Part shown: piece by piece, positions 53,363 to 63,176 of the stretch | How the letters are laid out: each line of letters opens with the position of its first letter | Position numbering within the stretch: position 1 is the stretch's first letter | DNA from: Thalassobaculaceae bacterium | GTDB lineage: Bacteria > Pseudomonadota > Alphaproteobacteria > Thalassobaculales > Thalassobaculaceae | Length of the DNA: 64,000 bases | Direction: 5' to 3' | NCBI GenBank assembly: GCA_029212785.1 | Contig: JARGOG010000006.1 | Coordinates: 1-64,000, forward strand | Program-made: the position numbers and the translations under genes | Notes under the pieces: generated by a model | Seen by the model: the letters and a program-made list of their open reading frames with translations, nothing else | What the model was told of the DNA's origin: nothing | The model's database searches: none

Positions 53363-55999
53363 TCAGCCGAAGCTGAACCAGTCGGACTGGAGCTCCGCGG
53401 TGGTCACGCCCACCAGGGTCAGTGTGTTGCCGCTGCCGAGATCGAAGACCACGGTGCCGCCGGTATCCGTCGCCGCCGCCGCCAATTCTGCAAAGGTGTC
53501 GATCGAGGTGCTGTTCAGGTTCGCGGTGATTTCGATGCGGTCGCTCTCGGCGCCGCTGAAATCGGAGATCACGTCGTTGCCGGCATCGTTGCCGATTACG
53601 AACGTGTCCTGTCCGCTGCCGCCCGCCATCGTGTCGTTGCCGAGACCACCGATCAGCCTGTCGGCATCGAGGTTGCCGAAGATGACGTCGTCGCCCTGAC
53701 CGCCGTACAGCGCGTCGTTCTGCTGGCCACCGTACATCGTGTCGTTGCCGTTGTTGCCGTAGACCAGGTCGTCGGCGAGGTTGCCGTAGACGACGTCGGC
53801 ATCCTGGCCGCCATAGACCGAGTCTTCATTCTGCCCGCCGTACAGCGTGTCGTTCGACTGGTTTCCGTAGACGACATCGTTCTCGGTGTTTCCGTAGACC
53901 ACGTCCCCGTCGGCGCCGCCCCAGACCGTGTCGTTGCCGCTGCCGCCGAAGACGGTGTCCAAGCCACCGTCGCCGAACAGGGCGTCGTTTCCGGAGCCGG
54001 AGCCGATCGTGTCGTTGCCGTCGCCGCCATAGAGCGTGTCGTCACCAACGCCAAGCGAGATGAATTGGGCGCTGTCGTCGCCGACGGCGAAGTTGTTGCC
54101 CTCGCCGCCGTTGACCGTGGCATTGCCGATGATCGAGGCGAACTCGATGTTGTCGAGCTGCAGGGTTTTGCCCGTGGCCGAGCGCATGTCGATGACGAAG
54201 GCCTCGGACTGGCCCGACAGACCGGTGCCCGTAATGATGATCGGATCGCTGGTCGTGATGCCGGCATTCTGGGTCGGTACGATGGTCCGGATGTCGAGCA
54301 CCGAGGTCGAGGCCAGTGAGTTCAGGAAGGTCTGGGCGTTGGTCTCCAGAGCCGCCTGACCGGTCGAGCCGCGGGCCTCGATCGCGGTGATCAGGGTCGT
54401 AAGGGCCTCGGTCTTGACCTGCGCGGTGCTCGGCCCTTCCGATGTCAGCGAGATCGATCCCGGCAGGGTGGCCGTGACCACGTTGCTGTTGTTGCCGGTG
54501 TTCTGAACGATCGCCGCCGAACCGGACGTTCCGCCGCTATTGTTGGCCAGCGTGGTGGTCTGGACGGTCTTGCCGCTGCTGTCGGTGGAGGTGGATTCCG
54601 ACGTCGACACGGAGCTTGAGGAGCCGCTGTCGGAGCCGCCGCCTCCGCCGGAGCTGACCGGCGCGACCAGGGTGATGTCCGTGTTCGAACCGTTCAGCAC
54701 CGCGCTGAAGGTGCCGCTGGCCGAGGTGATGCCGGTCAGGGTCAGCGTACCGCCGCCGACACTGATCGTGCCGCTGGCCGCGGTGCCGTTCAGGGACGTG
54801 AGATCGGTACTGGTGACGGTGATTTTGTCGCCGACTGCGAAGTCGGCGATCGTATCACCGTTGTGGTTGGCGGCCGTTCCGGTGAAGACGTCGTTGCCGT
54901 CGCCGCCCGACATGGTGTCGCCGTTTGCGCCGCCGCGCAGAACGTCGTTGCCGACACCGCCGAACAGCATGTCGCTGCCGCTGTAGCCGGACAGCGTGTC
55001 GTCGCCATCGTCGCCGTAGAGCGTGTCCGCGCCGTCGCCACCGGACATGGTGTCGTTGCCGGCGCCGCCGTAGAGGATGTCGTCGCCCTTGCCGCCCCAG
55101 ATCCAGTCGGCGCCGCCTTCGCCATACAGTCGGTCGGCGCCCGAGCTGCCGATAACCGTGTCGTTGCCGGCACCACCGTACAGAGTGTCATCGCCGTCGG
55201 CGCCGGAGGCGGCGTCGTTGCCGTCGCCGCCGTAGATCAGGTCGGCGCCGGTCGCGCCGTAGAGATAGTCATTGCCGGTGCCGCCGGACAGCGTGTCGGC
55301 ACCGCCGCCGCCATAGAGCGTGTCGTTGCCGCCATTGCCGAACAGCGTGTCGTCACCGTCGAGCCCCGTGATCGTGTCGTTGCCGTCGAGGCCGCTGATG
55401 TCGTCATTGCCGGCGGTGCCGGTGAGGGCGTCGCCGGTGCCGGTGCCGGTCAAGCTTGCCAGCAGTTCCGGAAAGGCAACCCGCGCCGCCGCCGTGAAGC
55501 CGATCTCGATCGGCGCCCCGCCGGCAACACGGATGTCCCAGGTTCCCCCAAGTTCGGCAGCGCCGACTGGGTCGCTCGAAGCGGCCACCCGGGCGCCGAG
55601 CGCCAGTTCCAGGGCCTCCACGAAGCGGCGGCCCTCGATGCCCTCGGAAACCGAGCAGCCGTAGAGGATGACCGTGGCATCGTGGGCCAGCGCACCGGAG
55701 ATGGTCTCCAGTGCTGCACCATTGGCGGACAGGGCGTCCAGATCCACTTGCGCGCCGGCAAGCAGCAGGGCGCCCGGCTCGCCATGGCTCAGCAGGTGGA
55801 GTTCCGTGATCGCGCGCCGGGTCGACAGGACCTCGGCCAGATAGGCGAGGGCATTGCCCGACGCCGGCAGGCGCTGGACGGCCATCGTGTCGGAGAGACC
55901 TGACACGAGGATGTCGGCGTGCATGACGGCCGGGTCAACGAACAGCATCTTCGCTGGGGTGGTCACGTTGATCTGTGTGCGGGGCGACGCATACGTCAT
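53363..55999 (-). CDS. RTX calcium-binding repeat protein with N-terminal DUF4347 domain
   Basis: 878 aa. A DUF4347 domain occupies about 18-180 (ITELHLLSHGEPGALLLAGA, ILYGCSVSEGIEGRRF). Two blocks of RTX nonapeptides (GGxGxDxLx) follow at about 195-375 and 645-800. They are separated by a Ser/Gly-rich linker (450-475) and a beta-rich region. The second block is unusual, with many YGN and YGGQ turns (NDVVYGNQSNDTLYGGQ). RTX repeats fold on calcium outside the cell, and such proteins leave through type I secretion using a C-terminal signal. No secretion genes are adjacent. AGGAGA precedes the ATG by 9 bases. It may be a surface or adhesion protein; no enzymatic domain is seen. Confidence 0.9.
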   Translation of the reverse strand: MTYASPRTQINVTTPAKMLFVDPAVMHADILVSGLSDTMAVQRLPASGNALAYLAEVLSTRRAITELHLLSHGEPGALLLAGAQVDLDALSANGAALETISGALAHDATVILYGCSVSEGIEGRRFVEALELALGARVAASSDPVGAAELGGTWDIRVAGGAPIEIGFTAAARVAFPELLASLTGTGTGDALTGTAGNDDISGLDGNDTITGLDGDDTLFGNGGNDTLYGGGGADTLSGGTGNDYLYGATGADLIYGGDGNDAASGADGDDTLYGGAGNDTVIGSSGADRLYGEGGADWIWGGKGDDILYGGAGNDTMSGGDGADTLYGDDGDDTLSGYSGSDMLFGGVGNDVLRGGANGDTMSGGDGNDVFTGTAANHNGDTIADFAVGDKITVTSTDLTSLNGTAASGTISVGGGTLTLTGITSASGTFSAVLNGSNTDITLVAPVSSGGGGGSDSGSSSSVSTSESTSTDSSGKTVQTTTLANNSGGTSGSAAIVQNTGNNSNVVTATLPGSISLTSEGPSTAQVKTEALTTLITAIEARGSTGQAALETNAQTFLNSLASTSVLDIRTIVPTQNAGITTSDPIIITGTGLSGQSEAFVIDMRSATGKTLQLDNIEFASIIGNATVNGGEGNNFAVGDDSAQFISLGVGDDTLYGGDGNDTIGSGSGNDALFGDGGLDTVFGGSGNDTVWGGADGDVVYGNTENDVVYGNQSNDTLYGGQNEDSVYGGQDADVVYGNLADDLVYGNNGNDTMYGGQQNDALYGGQGDDVIFGNLDADRLIGGLGNDTMAGGSGQDTFVIGNDAGNDVISDFSGAESDRIEITANLNSTSIDTFAELAAAATDTGGTVVFDLGSGNTLTLVGVTTAELQSDWFSFG

Positions 56000-56433
56000 C
56001 TATTTGGTCTCCTAAACTGCTGCGGCCAAGCCGCTTGCCCTGAGGCAAAGTTCAGTGATCGACGGGCCGACGACGTCTGATCATCGGTTTCCAGCGTTCG
56101 ATCGAGTGGACGGGAATTTGTGCGGGCAGATCCTAAACCTTCATGAAAATATAGAGTTAACGATAGATAAAAACCCACATATCGACGGTAACAGACGAGA
56201 ACCCTGTTACGCGGCCCCAGGTTGCTGTCAGAGACTGAGTAAACGTTTGACGATTATGTTGAATGGCAATGGTATCGTTTTAAATGAATTTGCGGATAAT
56301 TAAAAATAAAAGCCATCTAAAATCTTGAACGCCAGTCGCGTGTCATCGTCCAGATGTCTACAACGCGGGCGGGCAGGATCAGCGGCAGACGGGCCACCGA
56401 TCCCAGAGTGGCCGTCGGAACCTTGCCGACCGC
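56000..56433. other. AT-rich intergenic region upstream of the RTX gene
   Basis: 434 bases with no convincing gene. The stretch 56140-56330 is strikingly AT-rich for this window. It must contain the RTX promoter; a TATATT on the minus strand at 56148-56153 is one candidate -10. The right 100 bases are GC-rich 3' flank of the next minus-strand gene. No clear terminator or repeat was seen. Confidence 0.5.
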
Positions 56434-57663
56434 CTATAGTTCCGCTTCGCGCGCCCGGCGGTGGCGGGCCAGGATCCGCAGGCGGGACCACAACTCCTCG
56501 CGCTCGACGTAGCAGCCGCGCAGCGCCCGCCCGCCGGTCGTCGGATCGTAGGCGGTGCGGCCATGCAGGATCCGGCGGTTGTCGAAGCCGAGCATCTCGC
56601 CCGGCTTGAGGCGGACGGTCACCGTGTTGTCGGGGCTTTCCCCCATCTCGAACAGCCGCCGCAATCCCTTATAGACCTTGTCAGCGGTCTCGAACTTGGC
56701 GGTGAGCGGGGCCCGCAGCCACGGATTCCAGCGAACCTCCAGCGGCTCGCCGGTCGAGGGATCAAGTTTGATCATCGGCGTGGTCCAGCGGTAGTCGGTG
56801 TTGACCGCCTTGTTCGCCGAGGTCAGCGGCACGGTGGACAGGGCCTCGTACAGGTCCGGCGCCTCGCGGCGCAGCTTCTCGACGATGAAGAAGGAGTCGC
56901 CGAGCATGCTCTCGCCGCCGACGGCGCCGTTCTCGATGCAGTGCAGGAATTGCAGGCCCGGCATGTACTCGCGGGTGGCGAGATCGACATGCAGTGGCAG
57001 GCCCATCGAGGTGTAGGCGTTGGAATCCGCGTCCGGCTTCGAGATCACGTCAAAGATGCGGCCGAAATTATTGTCGCGCAGCGGGCCGAGCAGGGCGGGG
57101 ATCGTCTCGACCACCGAGCGGTCGGTGCCGACCCCCTCGAGGATGGCGAAGCCGTAGACGTGCAGCGCCTCGCACCAGCGGGCGAGCTGCTCCTCATCCT
57201 CGAAAATGCGGGATCCGTCGACACGCACCCCCGACAGATCCAGATCCCCTCCCCAGATCACCCGGTCCGACATGCCCTCCATGTCGGGGTCATGGGCGTC
57301 GGTACGTGGGCGGCTGGCGTATAGCCAGCCCGGATGGAACCGGCTGTCGGTGCCATCCGACCAGCGGACGGACAGCGCGCCGGCGGCGTCGATCTCAGCG
57401 GTGGTGGCGGCGAGATCCGCGGGAAACTCGGTCAGCATTCTGGCCTGCTCCCGGGTTACCGGATGGATGGTCTCCGGATCGGGCGAATTCTCGCGCAGAA
57501 CCATCGGGTGGAAGCGACTGCGACTGCCGTCATCCCATTCCACATCGACGCCACCCTTTTCCACGCGGGCGGCGACCGCCCAATGTCGGATCGGGTAGCT
57601 GTCGAAATCCGGTGTGCCGGGCAGACCAATGGACTCGGCGACGGGCTCCAGGACCTGGGCCAT
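56434..57663 (-). CDS. Gamma-butyrobetaine hydroxylase-like 2-oxoglutarate/Fe(II) dioxygenase, second copy
   Basis: 409 aa. The N-terminal DUF971-like domain shows both usual strands, VEWDDGSRSRFHPMVLRENS and VRWSDGTDSRFHPGWL. The dioxygenase domain has iron ligands His225 and Asp227 in GLPLHVDLATREY, and His367 in RRILHGRTAYD. As in the copy at 45.1 kb, the zinc-binding cysteines after WLRDN are absent (LRENSPDPET). The two copies share the FLHCxENGA segment but differ widely elsewhere, so they are old paralogues. AGGAGA precedes the ATG. A divergent oligopeptide-type binding protein gene may supply a related substrate. Confidence 0.88.
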   Translation of the reverse strand: MAQVLEPVAESIGLPGTPDFDSYPIRHWAVAARVEKGGVDVEWDDGSRSRFHPMVLRENSPDPETIHPVTREQARMLTEFPADLAATTAEIDAAGALSVRWSDGTDSRFHPGWLYASRPRTDAHDPDMEGMSDRVIWGGDLDLSGVRVDGSRIFEDEEQLARWCEALHVYGFAILEGVGTDRSVVETIPALLGPLRDNNFGRIFDVISKPDADSNAYTSMGLPLHVDLATREYMPGLQFLHCIENGAVGGESMLGDSFFIVEKLRREAPDLYEALSTVPLTSANKAVNTDYRWTTPMIKLDPSTGEPLEVRWNPWLRAPLTAKFETADKVYKGLRRLFEMGESPDNTVTVRLKPGEMLGFDNRRILHGRTAYDPTTGGRALRGCYVEREELWSRLRILARHRRAREAEL

Positions 57664-58024
57664 GCTGCGTTTCTCCTAGGTATCGAAGTGTCAGTCCGCA
57701 AACGGCGCGTCGTCACGCGCCTTCTCGGCGCAGTGTGTCTGAACGTATTCTCCAACGAAAGGGAAAGTGTGGTTGAACACGCATAGGTCGGTTCGGTTGA
57801 CTTCATCAGGGGTTGGTGCATCGAATACGCCGCCTGGGCCGCAGGATGCGGATCAGGGATCGGGATGGTATAAGCCGGCCATGCCGATGACGGTGTCGGT
57901 GCCGGTGGGCAGTCCGGCCATCGCGTGAATCTGCCGGGCCCGGGGAGCGGGGCCTGTTGATTTTGGTGATCGCGCGGAGGGCCTGAGACATCGTCGGGAG
58001 AGGCTTCACAAGAGGGGATACCAC
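57664..58024. other. Intergenic region between dioxygenase and binding-protein genes
   Basis: 361 bases holding the divergent promoters of the two flanking genes. Short open frames on both strands show no recognisable protein. No strong palindrome or terminator was found by eye. Confidence 0.45.
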
Positions 58025-59578
58025 ATGACCAATTTTCTGCGCGGCGGCTTCAACCGTCGCCGGTTCATGCAGACGACGGCTGCCGCCGGTATCGCGGCCA
58101 GCCTGCCGTTCGGTGGCGCGTCGGCCGCGCCCAAGAAGGGCGGTACGATGAAGATGGGCCAGGCCCATGGCGGATCCTCCGATACCCTGGATCCGGGCCT
58201 GTCTGAAAACGGCTTCACTCTATCTCTGCTGTTCGGCCTTCATGGCTACATGACCGAGATCGGGACCGACGGCAGCGTGCAGCCCGGCGTCGCCGAGAGC
58301 TGGTCGGCGTCCGCCGATGCGTCTTCCTGGACGTTCAAGCTGCGCAAGGGCGTGACTTTCCACGACGGTCGTACACTGACGGCGCAGGACGTGGTGAACT
58401 CGATCAATCATCACCGCGGCGAAAAGTCGACCTCGGCGGCCGGTCCGATCGTCAAGGCGATCCAGGACATCAGGATCGACGACCCGTCGACGATCACCTT
58501 CGTCCTCGACGGCGGCAATGCCGACTTCCCGTTCGTGCTGAGCGACTATCACCTGGCCATCGGTCCGTCCAAGGACGACAAGCTGGATTGGAAGTCCGGT
58601 ATCGGCTGCGGCTGCTACAAGCTCGACAATTTCGAACCCGGTGTCCGCGCGGACTTCTCTCGGTTTGACGGGCACTGGGCGGATGATCGCGGATGGTTCG
58701 ACTCGATCGAGCTGCTGTCGCTGGTCGACCTCAACGCCCGCACGACGGCGCTGGTTTCCGGCGAGGTCCATGCGGCCGACCGCCTCGACCTGAAGACTAC
58801 CGGTCTCCTCGGCCGCAAGCCGGGCGTCAACATTCACTCGATCCCGGGCACCCAGCACTACACCTTCGCCATGGACTGCCGCGCCGCGCCGTTCAACGAC
58901 GTGAATGTCCGCCGGGCGCTGAAATACGCGGTCAACCGAGAGGAACTGGTCGAGAAGATCCTGTTCGGCTACGGCTCGGTCGGAAACGACGTGCCGATTG
59001 GCCGCGGGCAGCGGTTCTTCAATAGCGAGATGCCGCAGACCTCCTACGATCCGGACAAGGCCAAGTACTATCTGAAGCAGGCCGGCATGGACTCGCTGTC
59101 GGTCAGTCTGTCGGCGGCCGACGCGGCGTTCGCCGGTGCGGTCGACGCGACGGTGCTCTACCAGAACTCGGCCAAGGCGGCCGGCATCGACCTCACCCCG
59201 GTGCGCGAGCCGAATGACGGCTACTGGTCGGACGTGTGGATGAAGAAGCCGTTCTGCGCGGTGTACTGGGGCGGCCGTCCGATCGAGGATCTGATGTTCT
59301 CGACGGCCTATCAGACCGGCGTGGCGTGGAACGACAGCTACTGGTCCGACAAGCGGTTCGACGAATTGCTGGTCAAGGCCCGTGCGGAGCTCGACGAGGC
59401 CAAGCGCCGCGAGATGTATTACGAGATGCAACTCATCCTGAACCAGGATGGCGGCGTGATCATCCCGATGTTCGCGTCCTATGTCTTCGCCACGACCGAT
59501 GCGATCGGTCATGACGCGTTCGGATCGAATTGGGATCTGGATGGTTCGCGCTGGATGGAGCGCTGGTGGTTCGCGTAA
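58025..59578 (+). CDS. Tat-exported ABC substrate-binding protein, family 5 (oligopeptide/dipeptide type)
   Basis: 517 aa. A twin-arginine signal is seen at the start: FNRRRFMQTTAAAGIAASLP followed by an A-x-A site near residue 35. The mature protein has the SBP_bac_5 pattern, including GVAESWSASADASSWTFKLR and KGVTFHDGRTLTAQDVV near 100-120. Ligands of this class range from peptides to nickel and opines, so the name does not fix the substrate. No permease or ATPase gene follows; a strong terminator ends the transcript, so the membrane part is encoded elsewhere. Confidence 0.92.
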   Translation: MTNFLRGGFNRRRFMQTTAAAGIAASLPFGGASAAPKKGGTMKMGQAHGGSSDTLDPGLSENGFTLSLLFGLHGYMTEIGTDGSVQPGVAESWSASADASSWTFKLRKGVTFHDGRTLTAQDVVNSINHHRGEKSTSAAGPIVKAIQDIRIDDPSTITFVLDGGNADFPFVLSDYHLAIGPSKDDKLDWKSGIGCGCYKLDNFEPGVRADFSRFDGHWADDRGWFDSIELLSLVDLNARTTALVSGEVHAADRLDLKTTGLLGRKPGVNIHSIPGTQHYTFAMDCRAAPFNDVNVRRALKYAVNREELVEKILFGYGSVGNDVPIGRGQRFFNSEMPQTSYDPDKAKYYLKQAGMDSLSVSLSAADAAFAGAVDATVLYQNSAKAAGIDLTPVREPNDGYWSDVWMKKPFCAVYWGGRPIEDLMFSTAYQTGVAWNDSYWSDKRFDELLVKARAELDEAKRREMYYEMQLILNQDGGVIIPMFASYVFATTDAIGHDAFGSNWDLDGSRWMERWWFA

Positions 59579-59606
59579 TCCTGGCGCCAGGATTGTAGAA
59601 CTTGTC

Positions 59607-59640
59607 GAACGGCGGGCCTTCGGGTCCGCCGTTCTGCTTT
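59607..59640 (+). terminator. Rho-independent terminator after the substrate-binding protein gene
   Basis: GAACGGCGGGCC (59607-59618), a TTCG tetraloop, and GGTCCGCCGTTC (59623-59634) form a 12-bp stem with one G-T pair, then TGCTTTCG. It starts 28 bases past the stop codon. Confidence 0.8.
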
Positions 59641-59804
59641 CGACTCCGTCTCCCGGCGGACCGACCAGCCATTTCTGCTGTCGGAGCCCGCGCTAGGTAG
59701 ACGATTTCCGAAATGTCGGCGAGGAACGCGCCGTATTGGCTGCGCCGACAGTTCGGGGTATCGGTGGAGGAGTTCATCCCCGCCCCGACGCCAGGAGCCG
59801 TTCC

Positions 59805-60863
59805 ATGACAGCCGCCGCCCTTCGTGAGGTCCCCGCCAACCGGACGCTGGACCTGCGCAGCGACACGGTCACTCAGCCGACGCCGGCGATGCGCGAAGCC
59901 ATGGCTCGGGCCGAGGTCGGCGACGATGTGTTCGGCGAGGATCCGTCGGTCCGGGCGCTCGAGGCCAAGGTGGCCGGCATCATGGGAAAGGAGGCGGCGC
60001 TCTACGTCTCCTCCGGCACCCAGAGCAACCTGCTCGGCGTGCTCGCCCATTGTCAGCGCGGCGAGGAATTCCTGATCGGCGACTGCTATCACGTGTTCCA
60101 GTACGAGGCGATGGGCACCGCGGTGCTCGGCAGTGTTGCGGCCTATCCGCTTCGCACCGACGCGCGCGGCGGCCTTGAGCCGCAGCAGGTGCTGGAAGCG
60201 ATCAAGCCGGACGATGTGCACAAGCCGATCACCCGGCTGCTGTCGCTGGAGAATACGGTCGCCGGCCATGTGCAGAGCCAGGACCGCATCGACGCGCTCG
60301 CCGATGCCGCCCATTCCCGCGATCTGATGGTGCATATCGATGGCGCGCGGCTGATGAATGCCGCGGTCAAGCAAGGGCTCACGGCCAAGGACATCGTGGC
60401 GAAGATCGATACCGTCTCGTTGTGTCTGTCCAAGGGGCTGGGCGCCCCCGTCGGGTCGGTGCTGAGCGGCCCGGCCGACTACATCAAGCGCGCGCGCCGG
60501 ATGCGCAAGATGCTGGGCGGCGGCATGCGCCAGGCGGGCATTCTTGCGGCAGCCGGCCTGCATGCGCTCGAGCACCATGTGGATCGTATGGCCGAGGACC
60601 ATGCCAATGCCAAACGGCTCGCCGAGGGCCTGGCGGAAGCCGGTCCGATCGGTGTGGATGTCGACGATATCGACACCAACATGCTGTTCATCGAGCCGTC
60701 GGCGGCGGATGTGGAACCGCTGCGGGCCTTCCTGAAGGAGCAGGGGATCGTGCTCGGCGCGCCCCGACCGTCAAAGATCCGGGTGGTTACCCATCTCGAC
60801 GTCACGGCCGAGGATGTCGATCGTATCGTGGACGCGGTCAGGACGTTCTACGCCCGGCGTTGA
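59805..60863 (+). CDS. ltaE: Low-specificity L-threonine aldolase
   Basis: 352 aa PLP enzyme. The Schiff-base lysine is Lys210 in VSLCLSKGLGAPVGSVL. Other family segments are LRSDTVTQPTPAMREAM at the start, YVSSGTQSNLLGVLAH near 70, and HIDGARLMNAAV near 180. It cleaves threonine or allo-threonine to glycine and acetaldehyde. The in-frame start at 59736 is rejected because CAGGAG lies just before the ATG giving MTAAALREVP. The gene stands alone between a terminator and a convergent antitoxin gene. Confidence 0.94.
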   Translation: MTAAALREVPANRTLDLRSDTVTQPTPAMREAMARAEVGDDVFGEDPSVRALEAKVAGIMGKEAALYVSSGTQSNLLGVLAHCQRGEEFLIGDCYHVFQYEAMGTAVLGSVAAYPLRTDARGGLEPQQVLEAIKPDDVHKPITRLLSLENTVAGHVQSQDRIDALADAAHSRDLMVHIDGARLMNAAVKQGLTAKDIVAKIDTVSLCLSKGLGAPVGSVLSGPADYIKRARRMRKMLGGGMRQAGILAAAGLHALEHHVDRMAEDHANAKRLAEGLAEAGPIGVDVDDIDTNMLFIEPSAADVEPLRAFLKEQGIVLGAPRPSKIRVVTHLDVTAEDVDRIVDAVRTFYARR

Positions 60864-60911
60864 GGCCACGGGGATCGACGGCGACGTCCGGTTCCGGTCG
60901 CGCCGGGCGTC

Positions 60912-61139
60912 CTATTCGTCGTGCGATTTGCCGTTCATATCTTCCAGGATCACCCGCTCGCGCAGCCGGCGCGACTGCTGGACGATCCGGTCCAGATCGG
61001 ACAGGCGGGGACGGGCCTCGGGCACGATGCGAGCGATCCGCTTGCCCTTGCGGGTGATCACGATCTCTTCACCCCGCTCGACGGCATCGAGCAGTGCTGA
61101 GAGGCAGGCACGCGCCTCGCTTGTTGCGACTTCCTTCAT
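60912..61139 (-). CDS. Type II toxin-antitoxin system antitoxin, Phd/YefM family (orphan)
   Basis: 75 aa. The N-terminal Phd/YefM DNA-binding fold is clear: EVATSEARACLSALLDAVER, then GEEIVITRKGKRIARIVP. The C-terminal part (LRERVILEDM) is where such proteins usually grip their toxin. GGAGG lies 4 bases before the ATG; a GTG one codon earlier is less likely. No VapC, Doc, RelE or other toxin frame is found on either side: downstream is the convergent threonine aldolase, upstream is a divergent ABC exporter. It may be an orphan or a trans-acting regulator. Confidence 0.85.
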   Translation of the reverse strand: MKEVATSEARACLSALLDAVERGEEIVITRKGKRIARIVPEARPRLSDLDRIVQQSRRLRERVILEDMNGKSHDE

Positions 61140-61252
61140 CACGCCTCCAGGGAACTGGCGTTCAACGTAGACGGCGGGACGGACTGATTCAACGCTGGTC
61201 GATCTCTACCGCAGGTACCATATCCGCCTAGCCCACCGGTTCCGGAGTCTCC

Positions 61253-63094
61253 ATGCAACCTGCGCCCGACACCCGCCCCGCCGCCAAGGGCGACTGGTCG
61301 ACCATCCGAACGCTGATGCCGTATCTTTGGCCGGTCGGCCAGACGGCGATCCGCGCCCGCGTGGTCGCGGCGGTGCTGTGTCTCGTCGTCGCCAAGCTTG
61401 CCACGGTCTACGTGCCGATCCTCTACAAGGACGCGGTCGATCTGATCTCCGATGGCACCGATTTCGCCATCACCGCCCTGATCTCCATCGTCATCGGCTA
61501 TGGCCTGCTTCGGGTGGCGCAGCAGGCCTTCGGCGAGTTCCGGGAATTCTTCTTTGCCCGGGTGGCCCAGCGCGCGATCCGCACCGTCGCACTCAAGACC
61601 TTCCGCCACCTGCACGCGCTGTCTCTGCGCTTCCACCTCGACCGTCAGACCGGTGGCCTGTCGCGGGCGATCGAACGCGGTGTGAAGGGCATCGAATTCC
61701 TGCTCTCGTTCATGCTGTTCAGCATCCTGCCGACGCTGATCGAGATCGCCATGGTCTGCGGCATTCTCTGGTACTTCTTCGACGTCTGGTACGCGGTCGT
61801 CACCTTTGTCACCATCGGCGGGTACATCGGCTTCACCATGGTCGTGACCGAGTGGCGCCTGAAGTTCCGGCGCCGCATGAACGAGCAGGACCAGAGCGCC
61901 AATACCCGCGCGATCGACAGCCTGCTGAACTTCGAGACGGTGAAGTATTTCGGCAACGAGCAGCATGAGGCCGATCGGTATGACGGGGCACTGCGTCGCT
62001 ACGAGGATGCGGCCGTGGCGTCGCGCAGTTCGCTCTCGCTGCTCAATGTGGGGCAGGGCTTCATCATTGCCGGCGGCCTGATCGCGCTGATGGCGATGGC
62101 GGGCTACGGCGTGAAGTCGGGCGCGATGACGGTCGGCGACTTCGTCATGGTGAACACCTACCTGATCCAGCTCTTCCTGCCGCTCAATTTCCTCGGCTTC
62201 GTCTATCGCGAAATGAAACAGTCACTGGCGGACATGGAGGCGATGTTCCGCCTGCTCGATGTCGCACGGGAGATCGCCGACAGGTCCGAGGCGCCTGCCT
62301 TGAGCGCCGGACGGGGTCGGGTCGAGTTCGACGACGTCCGCTTCGCGTATCGGGAGGACCGGCCGATCCTGCAGGGGATATCCTTTGCGGTGGAGCCGGG
62401 GCAGACCGTCGCCATCGTCGGGCCGAGCGGTGCCGGCAAGTCGACGATCTCGCGCCTGCTGTTCCGATTCTACGACGTGTCCGACGGTGCCGTCAGGATT
62501 GATGGCGACGACATCCGCGACGTCACCCAACAGAGCGTGCGCGCCGCGCTCGGGATCGTTCCCCAGGACACGGTGCTGTTCAATGACACGATCTATTACA
62601 ACATCGCCTACGGTCGACCCGAAGCCCCACCGTCGGAGGTCGAGGCGGCGGCCCGCCATGCCAGCATTCACGACTTCATCATGAGCCTGCCCGACGGCTA
62701 TCAGACTTCGGTCGGTGAGCGCGGCCTGAAGCTCTCGGGCGGCGAGAAGCAACGGGTCGCCATCGCCCGCACCATCCTCAAGGACCCACGCATCTACGTG
62801 TTCGACGAGGCGACCTCGGCGCTGGACAGCCACACCGAGCAGGCGATCCAGGAGAGCCTGCGCGAAGTGTCCCGAGGACGCACGACCCTGGTGATCGCCC
62901 ACCGGCTCTCCACCATCGTCGATGCCGATCAGATCCTTGTTCTGGAGGCCGGGCGCATCGTCGAGCGTGGTCGTCATGCGGCATTGCTGGCTCGCGGCGG
63001 GACGTATGCCGCCATGTGGCGTCGTCAGCAGGAATCGCGCGACGCGGGCGGCGAGGGCGCGGAACCGGCGGACGGGGTCGTCGCGGCCGTCTGA
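61253..63094 (+). CDS. ABC exporter of the Atm1/ABCB7/HMT1 family
   Basis: 613 aa half-transporter: six membrane helices in residues about 30-320, then an ATPase domain with Walker A GPSGAGKST at 390-398, signature LSGGEKQR near 495 and Walker B VFDEATSALD. The helix segment LLNFETVKYFGNEQHEADRY and SLSLLNVGQG are hallmarks of Atm1-type exporters, which move glutathione derivatives or glutathione-metal complexes out of the cytoplasm. It works as a homodimer. Roles in heavy-metal tolerance or thiol and iron-sulfur homeostasis are known for the family. GGAG precedes the ATG. Confidence 0.94.
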   Translation: MQPAPDTRPAAKGDWSTIRTLMPYLWPVGQTAIRARVVAAVLCLVVAKLATVYVPILYKDAVDLISDGTDFAITALISIVIGYGLLRVAQQAFGEFREFFFARVAQRAIRTVALKTFRHLHALSLRFHLDRQTGGLSRAIERGVKGIEFLLSFMLFSILPTLIEIAMVCGILWYFFDVWYAVVTFVTIGGYIGFTMVVTEWRLKFRRRMNEQDQSANTRAIDSLLNFETVKYFGNEQHEADRYDGALRRYEDAAVASRSSLSLLNVGQGFIIAGGLIALMAMAGYGVKSGAMTVGDFVMVNTYLIQLFLPLNFLGFVYREMKQSLADMEAMFRLLDVAREIADRSEAPALSAGRGRVEFDDVRFAYREDRPILQGISFAVEPGQTVAIVGPSGAGKSTISRLLFRFYDVSDGAVRIDGDDIRDVTQQSVRAALGIVPQDTVLFNDTIYYNIAYGRPEAPPSEVEAAARHASIHDFIMSLPDGYQTSVGERGLKLSGGEKQRVAIARTILKDPRIYVFDEATSALDSHTEQAIQESLREVSRGRTTLVIAHRLSTIVDADQILVLEAGRIVERGRHAALLARGGTYAAMWRRQQESRDAGGEGAEPADGVVAAV

Positions 63095-63176
63095 CTGCGG
63101 CCGACGACACGCTTCGCTCGGCGCATTTCACATTTCTAAAACCTGCCATACACTCCTTACCTAATAATTTGGGGCA

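Noticed and set aside
53585-55411. Short DNA repeats resembling a CRISPR or satellite array
   Set aside because: The period follows the RTX nonapeptide codons, the spacing is not CRISPR-like, and the reading frame is intact.
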